From: Aquificota bacterium
GTDB taxonomy: Bacteria > Aquificota > Aquificia > Aquificales > Hydrogenothermaceae
Length of the DNA stretch: 10,461 nt
Direction: 5' to 3'
Assembly: GCA_013153795.1 (NCBI GenBank)
Contig: JAADDV010000071.1
Location: 1 to 10,461, forward strand
Shown: in pieces, positions 1 to 7,213 of the stretch
Numbering within the stretch: the stretch's first letter is position 1
Layout: every line of letters begins with the position of its first letter
Notes under the pieces: model-generated
The model's database searches: none
Told to the model about the DNA's origin: nothing
Seen by the model: only the letters and a program-made list of their open reading frames with translations
Made by a program: the position numbers and the translations under genes

Positions 1-2129
1 GCATAAGAACAAGACTTGTTGATAGTATAGAGCAGGCTCTAAAGCTTGGAGATGGACTTGTTATAGTAAACAATCTTTCAGAAAATAAAGACTACATATA
101 CAGCGAAAAATTTGCCTGTCCAGAGCATGGATTTTCTATTGCGGAGCTTTCCCCAAGACTTTTTTCCTTTAACAGTCCCTATGGAGCCTGCCCAGAATGT
201 AAAGGTCTTGGGGCTATCCATAAAATAGATATTGATGCCCTTGTTGATTACAACCGCTCTGTTATAGAGGCTTTCAGAATAACAGACAGCTTTTATTTTA
301 AATACATTAAAGGAATGATTTTAGATATTCTCTACTACAACGGCGTAAACAAATACACAAAATTTAAAGATTTGCCAGAAGAGGTTAAAGATGAACTTCT
401 TCTTGAGATAATTCCCCATCTAGAGAGGAAATACTTAGAAACAGATAATGAAAAACAAAGGGAAGAACTGGAAAAGTTCATCAGAGAAGTAACCTGTCCA
501 GTATGCCATGGAGCAAGACTTAGAAGAGAAGCTCTATATGTTCTTATAAATGGAAAGTCTATCTGGGATGTTGTCCGAATGAACATAAAACAGGCATATG
601 AGTTTTTTGAAGAGTTTGAAAACTCTCCTATGTCTGAAAAAGACAGGATAATTGGAGAAAAAATAATAAAAGAGATAAAAGAAAGACTTAAGTTTTTACT
701 TGATGTGGGACTTGATTATCTAACTCTTGAGCGTTCAGCAACAACCCTATCTGGAGGAGAAGCCCAGAGGATAAGACTTGCTACCCAGATAGGCTCAAAA
801 CTTTCTGGAGTTTTATATGTTTTAGATGAGCCATCTATTGGACTACACCCAAGGGACACAGCAAAGCTTATAAATACCCTTAAAGAGCTTAGAGATTTAG
901 ACAACACTGTTATTGTTGTAGAGCACGACCCAGAAACTATAGAAGAAGCTGATATTATCGTGGATATGGGTCCTGGTAGCGGAGTGTATGGAGGAGAAGT
1001 TGTAGCAGTAGGGACACCTCAAGAGATAATGGAAAATGAAAAATCTCTAACAGGTAAATATCTAAGTGGAAAACTAAAAATACCTGTCCCTGAAAAAAGA
1101 AGAAAACCAGACCCAGAGAAAAAGCTTGTTATAAAAGGAGCAAAAGAGCATAACCTGAAAAATATAGATGTAGAGATACCCCTTGGACTTTTTGTGGCGG
1201 TAACAGGAGTTTCTGGTTCAGGAAAATCAACCCTTATATACGATATTCTCTGGCAGGCAGCAAAAAACAAATTCCACCACAGGAATGAGTATGTAGGAAA
1301 ACATGATGCGATAGAAGGCTGGGAGCATATAGACAAAGTAATAAATGTTGACCAGTCTCCAATAGGAAGAACTCCCCGTTCAAATCCTGCTACATATACA
1401 AAAGTTTTTGACAACATAAGAGCCTTATTTGCAGCTACTCCAGAAGCAAAACTTAGAGGATACACACCAGGAAGATTTTCCTTTAACGTGAAGGGAGGAA
1501 GATGTGAAGCCTGTAAAGGGGACGGGGTTGTAAAGATAGAAATGCATTTTCTACCTGATGTTTATGTAACATGTGAGGTTTGCGGAGGAAAAAGATACAA
1601 TAAAGAAACCCTTGCAGTAGAGTATAAAGGAAAAAATATTGCTGATATTCTGGATATGACTGTTGCAGAAGCTTTAGAGTTTTTCCAAAATGTACCATCT
1701 ATAAGAAACAAACTAAAAGTTTTATACGATGTAGGACTTGACTATATAAAACTTGGACAGCCTGCAACAACCCTTTCTGGAGGAGAAGCTCAGAGGATAA
1801 AACTGACAAGAGAGCTTTCTAAAAGAGACACAGGAAAAACCCTTTATCTTCTTGATGAGCCAACTACAGGGCTTCACTCCCACGATGTAGAAAAGCTTAT
1901 AAGAGTGCTCAATAAACTTGTGGAAAAAGGAAATACCGTTGTAGTGATAGAGCATAACCTTGATGTTATAAAAAATGCAGACTGGATTATAGACCTTGGA
2001 CCAGAAGGAGGAGAAGGCGGAGGTCAGATAGTTGCTACAGGAACTCCGGAAGAAATAGCAGAAAATGAGTATTCTTACACAGGAAAATTCCTTAAAAAAT
2101 ATCTAGAAAATAAAGCGGTTAAAATTTAA
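1..2129 (+). CDS. uvrA: UvrABC excinuclease subunit A, 5'-truncated by the window edge
   Basis: UvrA is the DNA-damage sensor ATPase of nucleotide excision repair; as a dimer it loads UvrB at lesions. The frame is already open at the left edge (first complete codon at base 3), giving 708 visible residues of a family usually about 930-950 long; the first Walker A lies outside. Visible parts in order, numbering the visible residues: first zinc module C39/H42/C63/C66 with the family motif PRLFSFNSPYGACPEC; a second CPVC motif at 165-168 followed by GARLRREAL; first ABC signature LSGGEAQRIRLA at 249 and Walker B LYVLDEPSIGLHPRD at 271; second Walker A GVSGSGKST at 402; third zinc module C501/C504/C524/C527; second signature LSGGEAQRIKL at 591 and Walker B LYLLDEPTTGLH at 614. 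The order and spacing are canonical. The ATG at 315 is internal, because the upstream codons encode conserved UvrA sequence. A long empty gap follows, so uvrA probably ends its transcript. Confidence 0.97.
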   Translation, partial: IRTRLVDSIEQALKLGDGLVIVNNLSENKDYIYSEKFACPEHGFSIAELSPRLFSFNSPYGACPECKGLGAIHKIDIDALVDYNRSVIEAFRITDSFYFKYIKGMILDILYYNGVNKYTKFKDLPEEVKDELLLEIIPHLERKYLETDNEKQREELEKFIREVTCPVCHGARLRREALYVLINGKSIWDVVRMNIKQAYEFFEEFENSPMSEKDRIIGEKIIKEIKERLKFLLDVGLDYLTLERSATTLSGGEAQRIRLATQIGSKLSGVLYVLDEPSIGLHPRDTAKLINTLKELRDLDNTVIVVEHDPETIEEADIIVDMGPGSGVYGGEVVAVGTPQEIMENEKSLTGKYLSGKLKIPVPEKRRKPDPEKKLVIKGAKEHNLKNIDVEIPLGLFVAVTGVSGSGKSTLIYDILWQAAKNKFHHRNEYVGKHDAIEGWEHIDKVINVDQSPIGRTPRSNPATYTKVFDNIRALFAATPEAKLRGYTPGRFSFNVKGGRCEACKGDGVVKIEMHFLPDVYVTCEVCGGKRYNKETLAVEYKGKNIADILDMTVAEALEFFQNVPSIRNKLKVLYDVGLDYIKLGQPATTLSGGEAQRIKLTRELSKRDTGKTLYLLDEPTTGLHSHDVEKLIRVLNKLVEKGNTVVVIEHNLDVIKNADWIIDLGPEGGEGGGQIVATGTPEEIAENEYSYTGKFLKKYLENKAVKI

Positions 2130-2244
2130 ATATAAACGAAAAATTTCCAAAAACCGACACATTAGTATAGAATAGTTTTAGTGTTTTAGATATGGTTTCT
2201 TGAAACAAGAATAAGGAAAAAGCGAGCATTTTTGAAAATTTAGA

Positions 2245-2273
2245 AAATATGATTTAAATCATATTTAATTTTT
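2245..2273 (+). terminator. 22-base palindrome plus T run, possible uvrA terminator
   Basis: Bases 2245-2266 are a perfect self-complementary palindrome (half-site AAATATGATTT) followed after two A's by TTTTT at 2269-2273. It is the first hairpin with a T run downstream of uvrA, 115 bases after its stop. The stem is almost pure A/T and would be weak in a thermophile, and a symmetric palindrome could equally be a protein-binding site, so this is tentative. Confidence 0.35.
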
Positions 2274-2566
2274 CCCAAAGTTTTTGATAAAAGTAGACTA
2301 ATATTTTTGTAGGCTATTGAAAAATTAAAGAAAATTCAAATTATAAAATGATAACAAAGCGATATGGTTTGGGATGCATATCGAAAATTGGGAAATGCTT
2401 GAGCATCAAGCTTCAGAATGAGATGAGAAGGATTATTGCAAATTGATTGCATTTGCAAAATGTTCGCTGAATATATTAAATACAAGCTCTTGCTCTTACC
2501 CGCTCTCTTGAGGGTATTGCGACGCCCAATAGCTAGGCAAGTTTATATTTGTCTTAATCTAAGTAG

Positions 2567-2617
2567 AAATACTCACTTTAGATGAAGTTTTCATGGTGAG
2601 TATTTTCGAATGTTTTT
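2567..2617 (+). terminator. Two-tier hairpin followed by T-rich sequence; terminator or ncRNA 3' end
   Basis: AAATACTCAC (2567-2576) pairs perfectly with GTGAGTATTT (2596-2605). Inside the loop a second perfect stem, ATGAA (2582-2586) with TTCAT (2590-2594), closes on a GTT loop. A T-rich stretch including TTTTT at 2613-2617 follows 7 bases later. The pairing is strong and nested, so an RNA structure is likely if the region is transcribed. The T run is further from the stem than in a textbook terminator. Confidence 0.4.
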
Positions 2618-2706
2618 GTAAAACCAGTTATTCATTGTTAACTAACTTTTTTTCTTTTAAAAAACTGCTGTTTAAAGAAATCTTTAATCAGCTTGTTTGT
2701 TATTCT

Positions 2707-2712
2707 TATACT
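2707..2712 (+). promoter_or_regulatory. Possible -10 element (TATACT) upstream of the 127-residue gene
   Basis: TATACT is a one-mismatch match to the sigma-70 -10 consensus. Seventeen bases upstream TTAATC (2684-2689) is only a poor -35 match. In AT-rich DNA such hits arise by chance, and the implied leader of about 85 bases is long. Confidence 0.2.
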
Positions 2713-2787
2713 GTCTTAAAAATCAAAATAAATCTTCAACAAAATTAAATTTTATGTTTGAATAAATTTTCAGCTGATAAGAGCAAT

Positions 2788-2793
2788 AGAGGT
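2788..2793 (+). promoter_or_regulatory. Ribosome binding site fixing the TTG start at 2803
   Basis: AGAGGT lies 9 bases before TTG 2803. The frame has an in-frame TAA at 2794, so translation cannot start further upstream, and no early ATG exists in the frame. The overlapping ATG at 2796 opens a different frame that stops after 14 codons. Confidence 0.5.
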
Positions 2794-2802
2794 TAATGGA
2801 AA

Positions 2803-3186
2803 TTGTTAGAAATAAAAAACCTATATATAGACCCTTATAAAATATCAGCCTACAAATTAGAAAAAAATAAAGATAACTTTTATTATTTTATTTTTTATAT
2901 AGAAGGAAAAGAATTTCATATAGAAAAATACTTTAAATCTGAAGAAGAAGCTTTTAAATGGTTAGAAAAAATCGAAATACTTTATCCTGATACTTTTTTA
3001 TTACCTGATGAAGATGAAGAAACTGTAAATATACAAAATTCAAAAGAAAGTTCCAAAATAAAATCTTTTTTAGAAAAGGGAATAGCTTTTTTTGTGTTTA
3101 TATTTTTCCTTTTTGCTTTCTTTATTGGAGCTATTTTTATTTTTAAAGAGTTTTTTCAGTTTCTCAAAACCATTCTTAACTTTTAA
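2803..3186 (+). CDS. Small single-pass membrane protein of unknown function (127 aa)
   Basis: I do not recognise this protein. Residues 1-90 are soluble and strongly charged (many Lys and Glu), with aromatic, strand-like stretches (FYYFIFYIEGKEFHIEKYF) and then a helix-like segment EEEAFKWLEKIE. An acidic linker (DEDEE) follows, and residues about 92-119 form one very hydrophobic, Phe/Ile-rich helix close to the C-terminus, giving a tail-anchored look. No signal peptide or catalytic motif is visible. The TTG start is set by an in-frame stop just upstream and an AGAGGT Shine-Dalgarno. It is isolated between the hairpin-rich gap and leuS, 79 bases before the latter, on the same strand. Base use is more AT-rich than uvrA or leuS, with TTA leucines. 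It looks like a real gene by its full-length coding character, but without a recognised family that rests on composition. Confidence 0.7.
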   Translation: MLEIKNLYIDPYKISAYKLEKNKDNFYYFIFYIEGKEFHIEKYFKSEEEAFKWLEKIEILYPDTFLLPDEDEETVNIQNSKESSKIKSFLEKGIAFFVFIFFLFAFFIGAIFIFKEFFQFLKTILNF

Positions 3187-3227
3187 ATATACTCTCAATA
3201 AATCTGGTTAACTTTTAAGGGATTTTT

Positions 3228-3233
3228 TATAAT
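3228..3233 (+). promoter_or_regulatory. Candidate -10 (TATAAT) of the leuS promoter
   Basis: A perfect TATAAT lies 32 bases before the Shine-Dalgarno core of leuS in the 79-base gap after the preceding gene. No good -35 is seen at 16-18 bases upstream (the sequence there is close to TGGTTA). The perfect -10 and its position make it the best candidate for transcription of the leuS run. Confidence 0.4.
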
Positions 3234-3251
3234 AATCTCTTACATTCAAAA

Positions 3252-3259
3252 AAGGAGGA
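3252..3259 (+). promoter_or_regulatory. Strong Shine-Dalgarno deciding the TTG start of leuS
   Basis: AAGGAGGA is a near-perfect anti-16S match. Its GGAGG core ends 7 bases before TTG 3266. The protein read from this TTG (MTREYNFKEIEEKLLKEWEE) begins as LeuRS proteins do, which confirms the start. Confidence 0.85.
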
Positions 3260-3265
3260 CTTTCC

Positions 3266-5098
3266 TTGACCAGAGAATACAATTTTAAAGAAATAGAAGA
3301 AAAACTTTTAAAAGAGTGGGAAGAAAAAAATCTGTTTAAAACAGAAGAAAAACCAGATAAAGATAAATTTTATGTTCTTGAGATGTTTCCTTATCCTTCT
3401 GGTCGTATTCATATGGGGCATGTTAGAAACTATGCTATTGGGGATGTTGTAAATAGATACCTTAGGATGAAAGGGAAAAATACTCTTCATCCAATGGGAT
3501 GGGATGCCTTTGGAATGCCTGCTGAAAATGCAGCTATAAAAAGCGGCGTCCATCCTGCAAAATGGACTTATGAAAATATAGACTACATGAGAAAAGAGCT
3601 TAAAAGACTTGGATTTTCTTATGATTGGGATAGGGAAGTAACTACTTGCTCTCCAGACTACTACAAATGGAACCAGTGGATTTTCCTGAAGATGTATGAA
3701 AAAGGAATAGCATACAGAAAGTCTGCTGTTGTTAACTGGTGTCCTCACGATATGACTGTTCTTGCAAATGAGCAGGTTATAGAAGGAAGATGCTGGAGAT
3801 GTGATACCCCAGTTGTTCAAAAAGAGATACCTTCTTGGTTTTTAAGAATAACAGATTATGCAGAGGTTTTACTTGATGATTTAGAAGAGCTCAAAGGCAA
3901 ATGGCCTGAAGCTGTTCTTACAATGCAGAAAAACTGGATAGGAAAATCCATCGGAGCAACAATCAGATTTCCTGTAGAAGACTCAACAGCAACAATTGAG
4001 GTTTTCACAACAAGACCTGACACAATATTTGGCGTTACATTTATGGCACTTGCCCCAGAACATCCTCTTGCTATAGAACTTGCAAAAGGAACAGAGCAGG
4101 AAGAGGAGGTTGAAGCTTTTGTCCAGAAATATCTCTCTATGTCTACAAGAGATAGAAACATAATAGATGAAAAGGAAGGAGTATTTACTGGAAGATATGC
4201 AATAAACCCTATGACAGGAGAAAAAGTTCCAATTTGGATAGCAAACTATATCCTCTGGGGATATGGAACAGGAGCTATTATGGCTGTTCCTGCCCATGAT
4301 GAAAGAGACCACGAGTTTGCAAAAAAATATAGCATTCCTATAAAACCTGTTATTAAACCACTAGAAGGAGAATGGGATTACGAAGAGAAAGCATTTGAAG
4401 ATGAAGGAATTCTTATAAACTCTAACGGATTTGATGGTCTTCCTTCTTCACAGGCAAAAGAAAAAATCACAGAAGAGCTAGAAAAAAAAGGAATAGGAGA
4501 AAAAACAATAAACTTCAGACTTAGAGACTGGAATATATCAAGACAGAGATACTGGGGAACACCTATACCAATCATATACTGCGATGACTGTGGAACTGTT
4601 CCAGTGCCAGAAGAAGACCTTCCTGTTTTACTGCCGGAAAATGTGGAATTTACAGGAATGGGAAATCCCCTTGAAAAAGTTGAAGAGTTTGTAAATACAA
4701 CCTGTCCAAAATGTGGAAAACCTGCAAAAAGAGAAACAGACACTATGGATACATTTATAGATAGCTCATGGTATTTCCTTAGATACTGTGACCCTCACAA
4801 TGAAAAAGCTCCATTTGACAAAGAAAAAGCTGATTACTGGATGCCTGTTGACCTCTATATTGGAGGAATAGAGCATGCAGTCCTGCATCTTCTGTATTCA
4901 AGGTTCTTTACAAAGTTTTTAAAAGAAATTGGTCTTGTTGATGTAAAAGAGCCATTTACTCAGCTTCTTACTCAAGGAATGGTTTTAAAGAAGTGGATAA
5001 AAATAGAAAAACTTCTTGAGATACTTGGTGTTGATGAAAATATTACTATAGATGAACTAAAGAAAAAGATTGAAAATCTTAAAGAAAAGGAAAAATAA
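3266..5098 (+). CDS. leuS: Leucyl-tRNA synthetase, alpha subunit of a split enzyme (610 aa)
   Basis: This encodes the N-terminal two-thirds of leucyl-tRNA synthetase, which activates leucine and charges tRNA-Leu. The HIGH-class motif is PYPSGRIHMGH at residues 42-52, followed by the Rossmann sequence LHPMGWDAFGMPAENAA. A first zinc-type module has C159, C176 and C179. The CP1 editing domain spans about 225-415, with the threonine-rich TTRPDTIFG at 248 and GYGTGAIMAVPAHDERD ending at 348; its D345 corresponds to the editing-pocket aspartate of the family. C439/C442 and C480/C483 form a second zinc-type set, then TMDTFIDSSWYFLRY at 493 and DLYIGGIEHAVLHLLYSRF. The protein leaves the family pattern just after TQGMVLKK (568-576). 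The last 34 residues are a charged helix-like tail. KMSKS and the anticodon-binding domain are absent, as in the alpha subunit of the alpha/beta LeuRS of Aquifex aeolicus (known). A separate beta gene elsewhere is inferred. The next gene starts at the following base. Confidence 0.95.
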   Translation: MTREYNFKEIEEKLLKEWEEKNLFKTEEKPDKDKFYVLEMFPYPSGRIHMGHVRNYAIGDVVNRYLRMKGKNTLHPMGWDAFGMPAENAAIKSGVHPAKWTYENIDYMRKELKRLGFSYDWDREVTTCSPDYYKWNQWIFLKMYEKGIAYRKSAVVNWCPHDMTVLANEQVIEGRCWRCDTPVVQKEIPSWFLRITDYAEVLLDDLEELKGKWPEAVLTMQKNWIGKSIGATIRFPVEDSTATIEVFTTRPDTIFGVTFMALAPEHPLAIELAKGTEQEEEVEAFVQKYLSMSTRDRNIIDEKEGVFTGRYAINPMTGEKVPIWIANYILWGYGTGAIMAVPAHDERDHEFAKKYSIPIKPVIKPLEGEWDYEEKAFEDEGILINSNGFDGLPSSQAKEKITEELEKKGIGEKTINFRLRDWNISRQRYWGTPIPIIYCDDCGTVPVPEEDLPVLLPENVEFTGMGNPLEKVEEFVNTTCPKCGKPAKRETDTMDTFIDSSWYFLRYCDPHNEKAPFDKEKADYWMPVDLYIGGIEHAVLHLLYSRFFTKFLKEIGLVDVKEPFTQLLTQGMVLKKWIKIEKLLEILGVDENITIDELKKKIENLKEKEK

Positions 5099-5422
5099 AT
5101 GGAAAAAATAAAATTAAAAAGATTTTTTCCTACTAAAATGGAAATAGAAATTACTCCTCAGCAGCTTATATCTATGTTTCCTATAGAGCTTCAAGAACAC
5201 CCTTTTATGGGTGAAATAAAAAGAGTTTGGAAAACTTCAGATACTATTTATAGCATAGATACTATAGACAAAAAATTTATTGAGGATATGACATTAGAAA
5301 GAAAGTATCTTCAAGTAAAAAAAGAAAAGATGATGGATATTCTTTCTTCTTTAAAAGAATTTGAAATAATTCTTTATTATGAGGATAAAGAAGATATATA
5401 CATAGCTCAAAAAGTGGAATAG
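5099..5422 (+). CDS. Unrecognised 107-residue protein coupled to leuS
   Basis: I do not recognise a family. The protein is soluble, with mixed alpha/beta character: a short N-terminal segment (MEKIKLKRFFPTKMEIEITP), a middle with several aromatic and acidic stretches, a helix-like KYLQVKKEKMMDILSSLKEF around 70-89, and a strand-like end (EIILYYEDKEDIYIAQKVE). It has no membrane segment, signal peptide or cysteine. The ATG follows the leuS TAA with no spacer, and AAGGA (5087-5091, inside leuS) is 7 bases upstream, so translation is probably coupled to leuS. It is not the missing beta subunit: it has no KMSKS and is far too short. It shares its reading frame with both neighbours and is 6 bases from the ABC exporter gene. 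Its AT-rich codon use resembles the exporter more than leuS. Function unknown. Confidence 0.75.
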   Translation: MEKIKLKRFFPTKMEIEITPQQLISMFPIELQEHPFMGEIKRVWKTSDTIYSIDTIDKKFIEDMTLERKYLQVKKEKMMDILSSLKEFEIILYYEDKEDIYIAQKVE

Positions 5423-5428
5423 ATTCAT

Positions 5429-7201
5429 ATGTATACATGGACAAAAATATTCAATGAAATAAAAAAACATAAAAAAGAGCTTATTTTAGGACATTTAATA
5501 GCAATTTTGGCTGTATTAGTCAGTGTCCCTACTCCTTTATTTTTACCCTTATTAGTTGATGAAGTTCTTTTAAACAAACCAGGTATTTTTACTCAAACTT
5601 TTAATAAAATTTTTGGAGAAGGAAATCCTTTTACTTATACTTTAGCTGTTCTTGTTATTGTTTTACTTTTAAGATTTTTATTTTTTCTTTTTAGTGCTTT
5701 TCAAACAAAAATTTTTACGAAAATTTCAAAAAATATAACTTACAAAATCAGAAAAGATTTATTAAATCATATTAAAAAAGTATCTATGGCTGAATTTGAA
5801 ACTGTAGGAAGTGGCTCTGTTTCTTCAAAATTAATAATAGATGTAAATACGATAGATGAGTTTATTGGAAAAACAATTAGCAGATTTATCATTTCTGTTT
5901 TAACTATTTTAGGAGTAGCTATTGTTTTATTTTTTATAAACTGGAAACTAGGTTTACTTATAGTTCTTTTAAATCCAGTTGTTATATATTTCACAACAAT
6001 TGTAGGAAGAAAGATAGGTAAATTAAAAGCAAAAGAAAACAAAGCTATAGAAAAATTTCAAGATACTTTAACAGAAACACTAGATTTATTCTGGCAAATA
6101 AGAGCCAGTAACCGAGAGGAAAATTTTATACAAAAAGTTATAGATGTTGCTAAAGAGGTTAGAGATACAGCTATAGAATTTGGATGGAAAAGTGATGCTG
6201 CTGGAAGATTGTCTATGCTTATCTTTTTAGCTGGTTATGAAATTTTTCGAGCTACAAGTATTTTATTTGTAGCTTATTCTGATTTAACTATCGGTCTAAT
6301 GCTGGCCATTTTTGGTTATCTTTGGGTAATGATGACTCCTGTTCAGGAACTTCTAAGTATTCAATACTCTTTTCATTCTGCAACAGCAGCCTTAAATAGA
6401 ATAAATAGTATATTCAGAATGAAAAAAGAGCCAGAATATCCTCATATATTAAATCCTTTTAAAAACAAAGAAACCTGTTCTATAAAGCTTAAAAATGTGT
6501 ATTTTTCTTATGACGGAGAACACTATGTATTAAAAAATATTAATCTCATAGCGGAAAAAGGAAAAAAAATTGCTATAGTAGGAGCAAGTGGTAGCGGGAA
6601 AACAACTCTTGCTCATGTAATGGTAGGTTTTTACCCAGTAGATAAAGGGGATGTTTTATATGATGATATCTCTGTAAAAGAAATAGGTTTAGATGTTGTT
6701 AGAGAGCATGTATCTTTAGTTTTACAAACTCCGATGATGTTTAATGATACATTACGATTTAACCTAACTTTGGGAAGAGACATTCCAGAAGATAAAATCT
6801 GGGAAGCTTTAGAAATTGCTCAATTAAGAGACTTTGTAGAGCAATTACCTGAGAAGCTAGATACTCAAATAGGAAAAAATGGCATTAGACTTTCTGGAGG
6901 TCAAAAACAAAGACTTGCTATAGCAAGAATGATACTTCAAAATCCTAAAATAGTTATATTAGACGAATCAACATCAGCTTTAGATACCCAAACTGAATAT
7001 AAATTATTTAAAGCTTTAGAAAAATATTTAAAAAATAAAACAACTATTATAATAGCTCACCGTTTATCTACAGTCCAACAAGCTGATTATATCTATGTAT
7101 TAGATAAAGGTCAAATTGTTGAAGAAGGAACTCATGAAGAGCTCATGGCAAAAGAAGGTATATATAATCAATACATGAAAATGCACTTTTTCTCTCATTA
7201 A
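5429..7201 (+). CDS. ABC exporter half-transporter (TMD-NBD fusion, 590 aa)
   Basis: This is a type I (MsbA/LmrA-like) ABC exporter with membrane and ATPase domains in one chain, expected to work as a homodimer in the cytoplasmic membrane. Six hydrophobic segments lie at about residues 18-43, 68-92, 150-170, 172-192, 260-283 and 286-306. The nucleotide-binding domain starts near 350: A-loop Tyr361, Walker A GASGSGKTT (385-393), Q-loop Q433, signature LSGGQKQRLAIAR (488-500), Walker B IVILDES with catalytic Glu513, D-loop SALD (516-519) and switch His544. Every catalytic residue is present, and the length is normal for the family. The ATG at 5429 follows the previous stop by 6 bases; only a weak GTGGA is seen upstream, consistent with translational coupling. 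The substrate cannot be told from sequence; lipid, peptide or drug export are all possible. A hairpin directly after the gene suggests the transcript ends here, separating it from pilY1. Confidence 0.93.
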   Translation: MYTWTKIFNEIKKHKKELILGHLIAILAVLVSVPTPLFLPLLVDEVLLNKPGIFTQTFNKIFGEGNPFTYTLAVLVIVLLLRFLFFLFSAFQTKIFTKISKNITYKIRKDLLNHIKKVSMAEFETVGSGSVSSKLIIDVNTIDEFIGKTISRFIISVLTILGVAIVLFFINWKLGLLIVLLNPVVIYFTTIVGRKIGKLKAKENKAIEKFQDTLTETLDLFWQIRASNREENFIQKVIDVAKEVRDTAIEFGWKSDAAGRLSMLIFLAGYEIFRATSILFVAYSDLTIGLMLAIFGYLWVMMTPVQELLSIQYSFHSATAALNRINSIFRMKKEPEYPHILNPFKNKETCSIKLKNVYFSYDGEHYVLKNINLIAEKGKKIAIVGASGSGKTTLAHVMVGFYPVDKGDVLYDDISVKEIGLDVVREHVSLVLQTPMMFNDTLRFNLTLGRDIPEDKIWEALEIAQLRDFVEQLPEKLDTQIGKNGIRLSGGQKQRLAIARMILQNPKIVILDESTSALDTQTEYKLFKALEKYLKNKTTIIIAHRLSTVQQADYIYVLDKGQIVEEGTHEELMAKEGIYNQYMKMHFFSH

Positions 7202-7213
7202 CCTTGTAAATAG

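Larger units (their letters stand above)
2130..2802. other. 673-base gene-free region rich in inverted repeats
   Basis: No ORF here has both a plausible ribosome binding site and recognisable protein sequence. The region instead carries a series of perfect short inverted repeats: 2197-2211 (TTCTTG/CAAGAA, loop 3), a 22-base palindrome at 2245-2266, 2360-2383 (CGATATG/CATATCG, loop 10), 2397-2411 (GCTTGA/TCAAGC, loop 3), 2436-2458 (TTGCAAAT/ATTTGCAA, loop 7), 2497-2516 (TACCC/GGGTA, loop 10) and a two-tier hairpin at 2567-2605. A patch around 2485-2540 is visibly richer in G and C than its surroundings. No tRNA or rRNA is recognisable. It could be a structured RNA, a decayed mobile element, or several unrelated regulatory hairpins; the sequence alone does not decide. 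Confidence 0.6.

Noticed and set aside
315..317. ATG at 315 as the uvrA start
   Set aside because: The frame is open upstream to the window edge and encodes conserved UvrA sequence, including the first zinc module.
2348..2446. 32-codon ORF starting ATG in the hairpin-rich gap
   Set aside because: There is no ribosome binding site, and it overlaps several inverted repeats; the peptide is not recognisable.
2480..2545. Possible C-terminal remnant of a TnpB-like transposase (a short GC-richer reading with SLEGIATPN)
   Set aside because: There are only about 15 suggestive residues, with no zinc-finger or catalytic motif in any frame. It is kept only as one option for the gap.
2551..2580. Resemblance of the minus-strand stretch TATTTCTACTTAGAT to a Cas12a-type CRISPR repeat
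   Set aside because: The required GTAGA half of the stem is missing, there is only one copy, and there are no spacers or cas genes.
2130..2802. tRNA or other standard RNA gene in the gap
   Set aside because: No cloverleaf with a GTTCRA-type T-loop, and no tmRNA, SRP or RNase P landmarks were seen. TTCGAA near 2605 lacks the paired arms.
3308..3820. 170-codon open frame on the minus strand opposite leuS
   Set aside because: It is a shadow of a well-supported leuS coding frame, with no recognisable protein sequence. The same applies to other minus-strand frames opposite uvrA, leuS and the exporter.
4967..5422. leuS broken by a frameshift rather than naturally split
   Set aside because: No KMSKS or anticodon-domain sequence appears in any downstream frame before the next genes. 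The tail is coding-like, and the following gene has its own well-placed Shine-Dalgarno.
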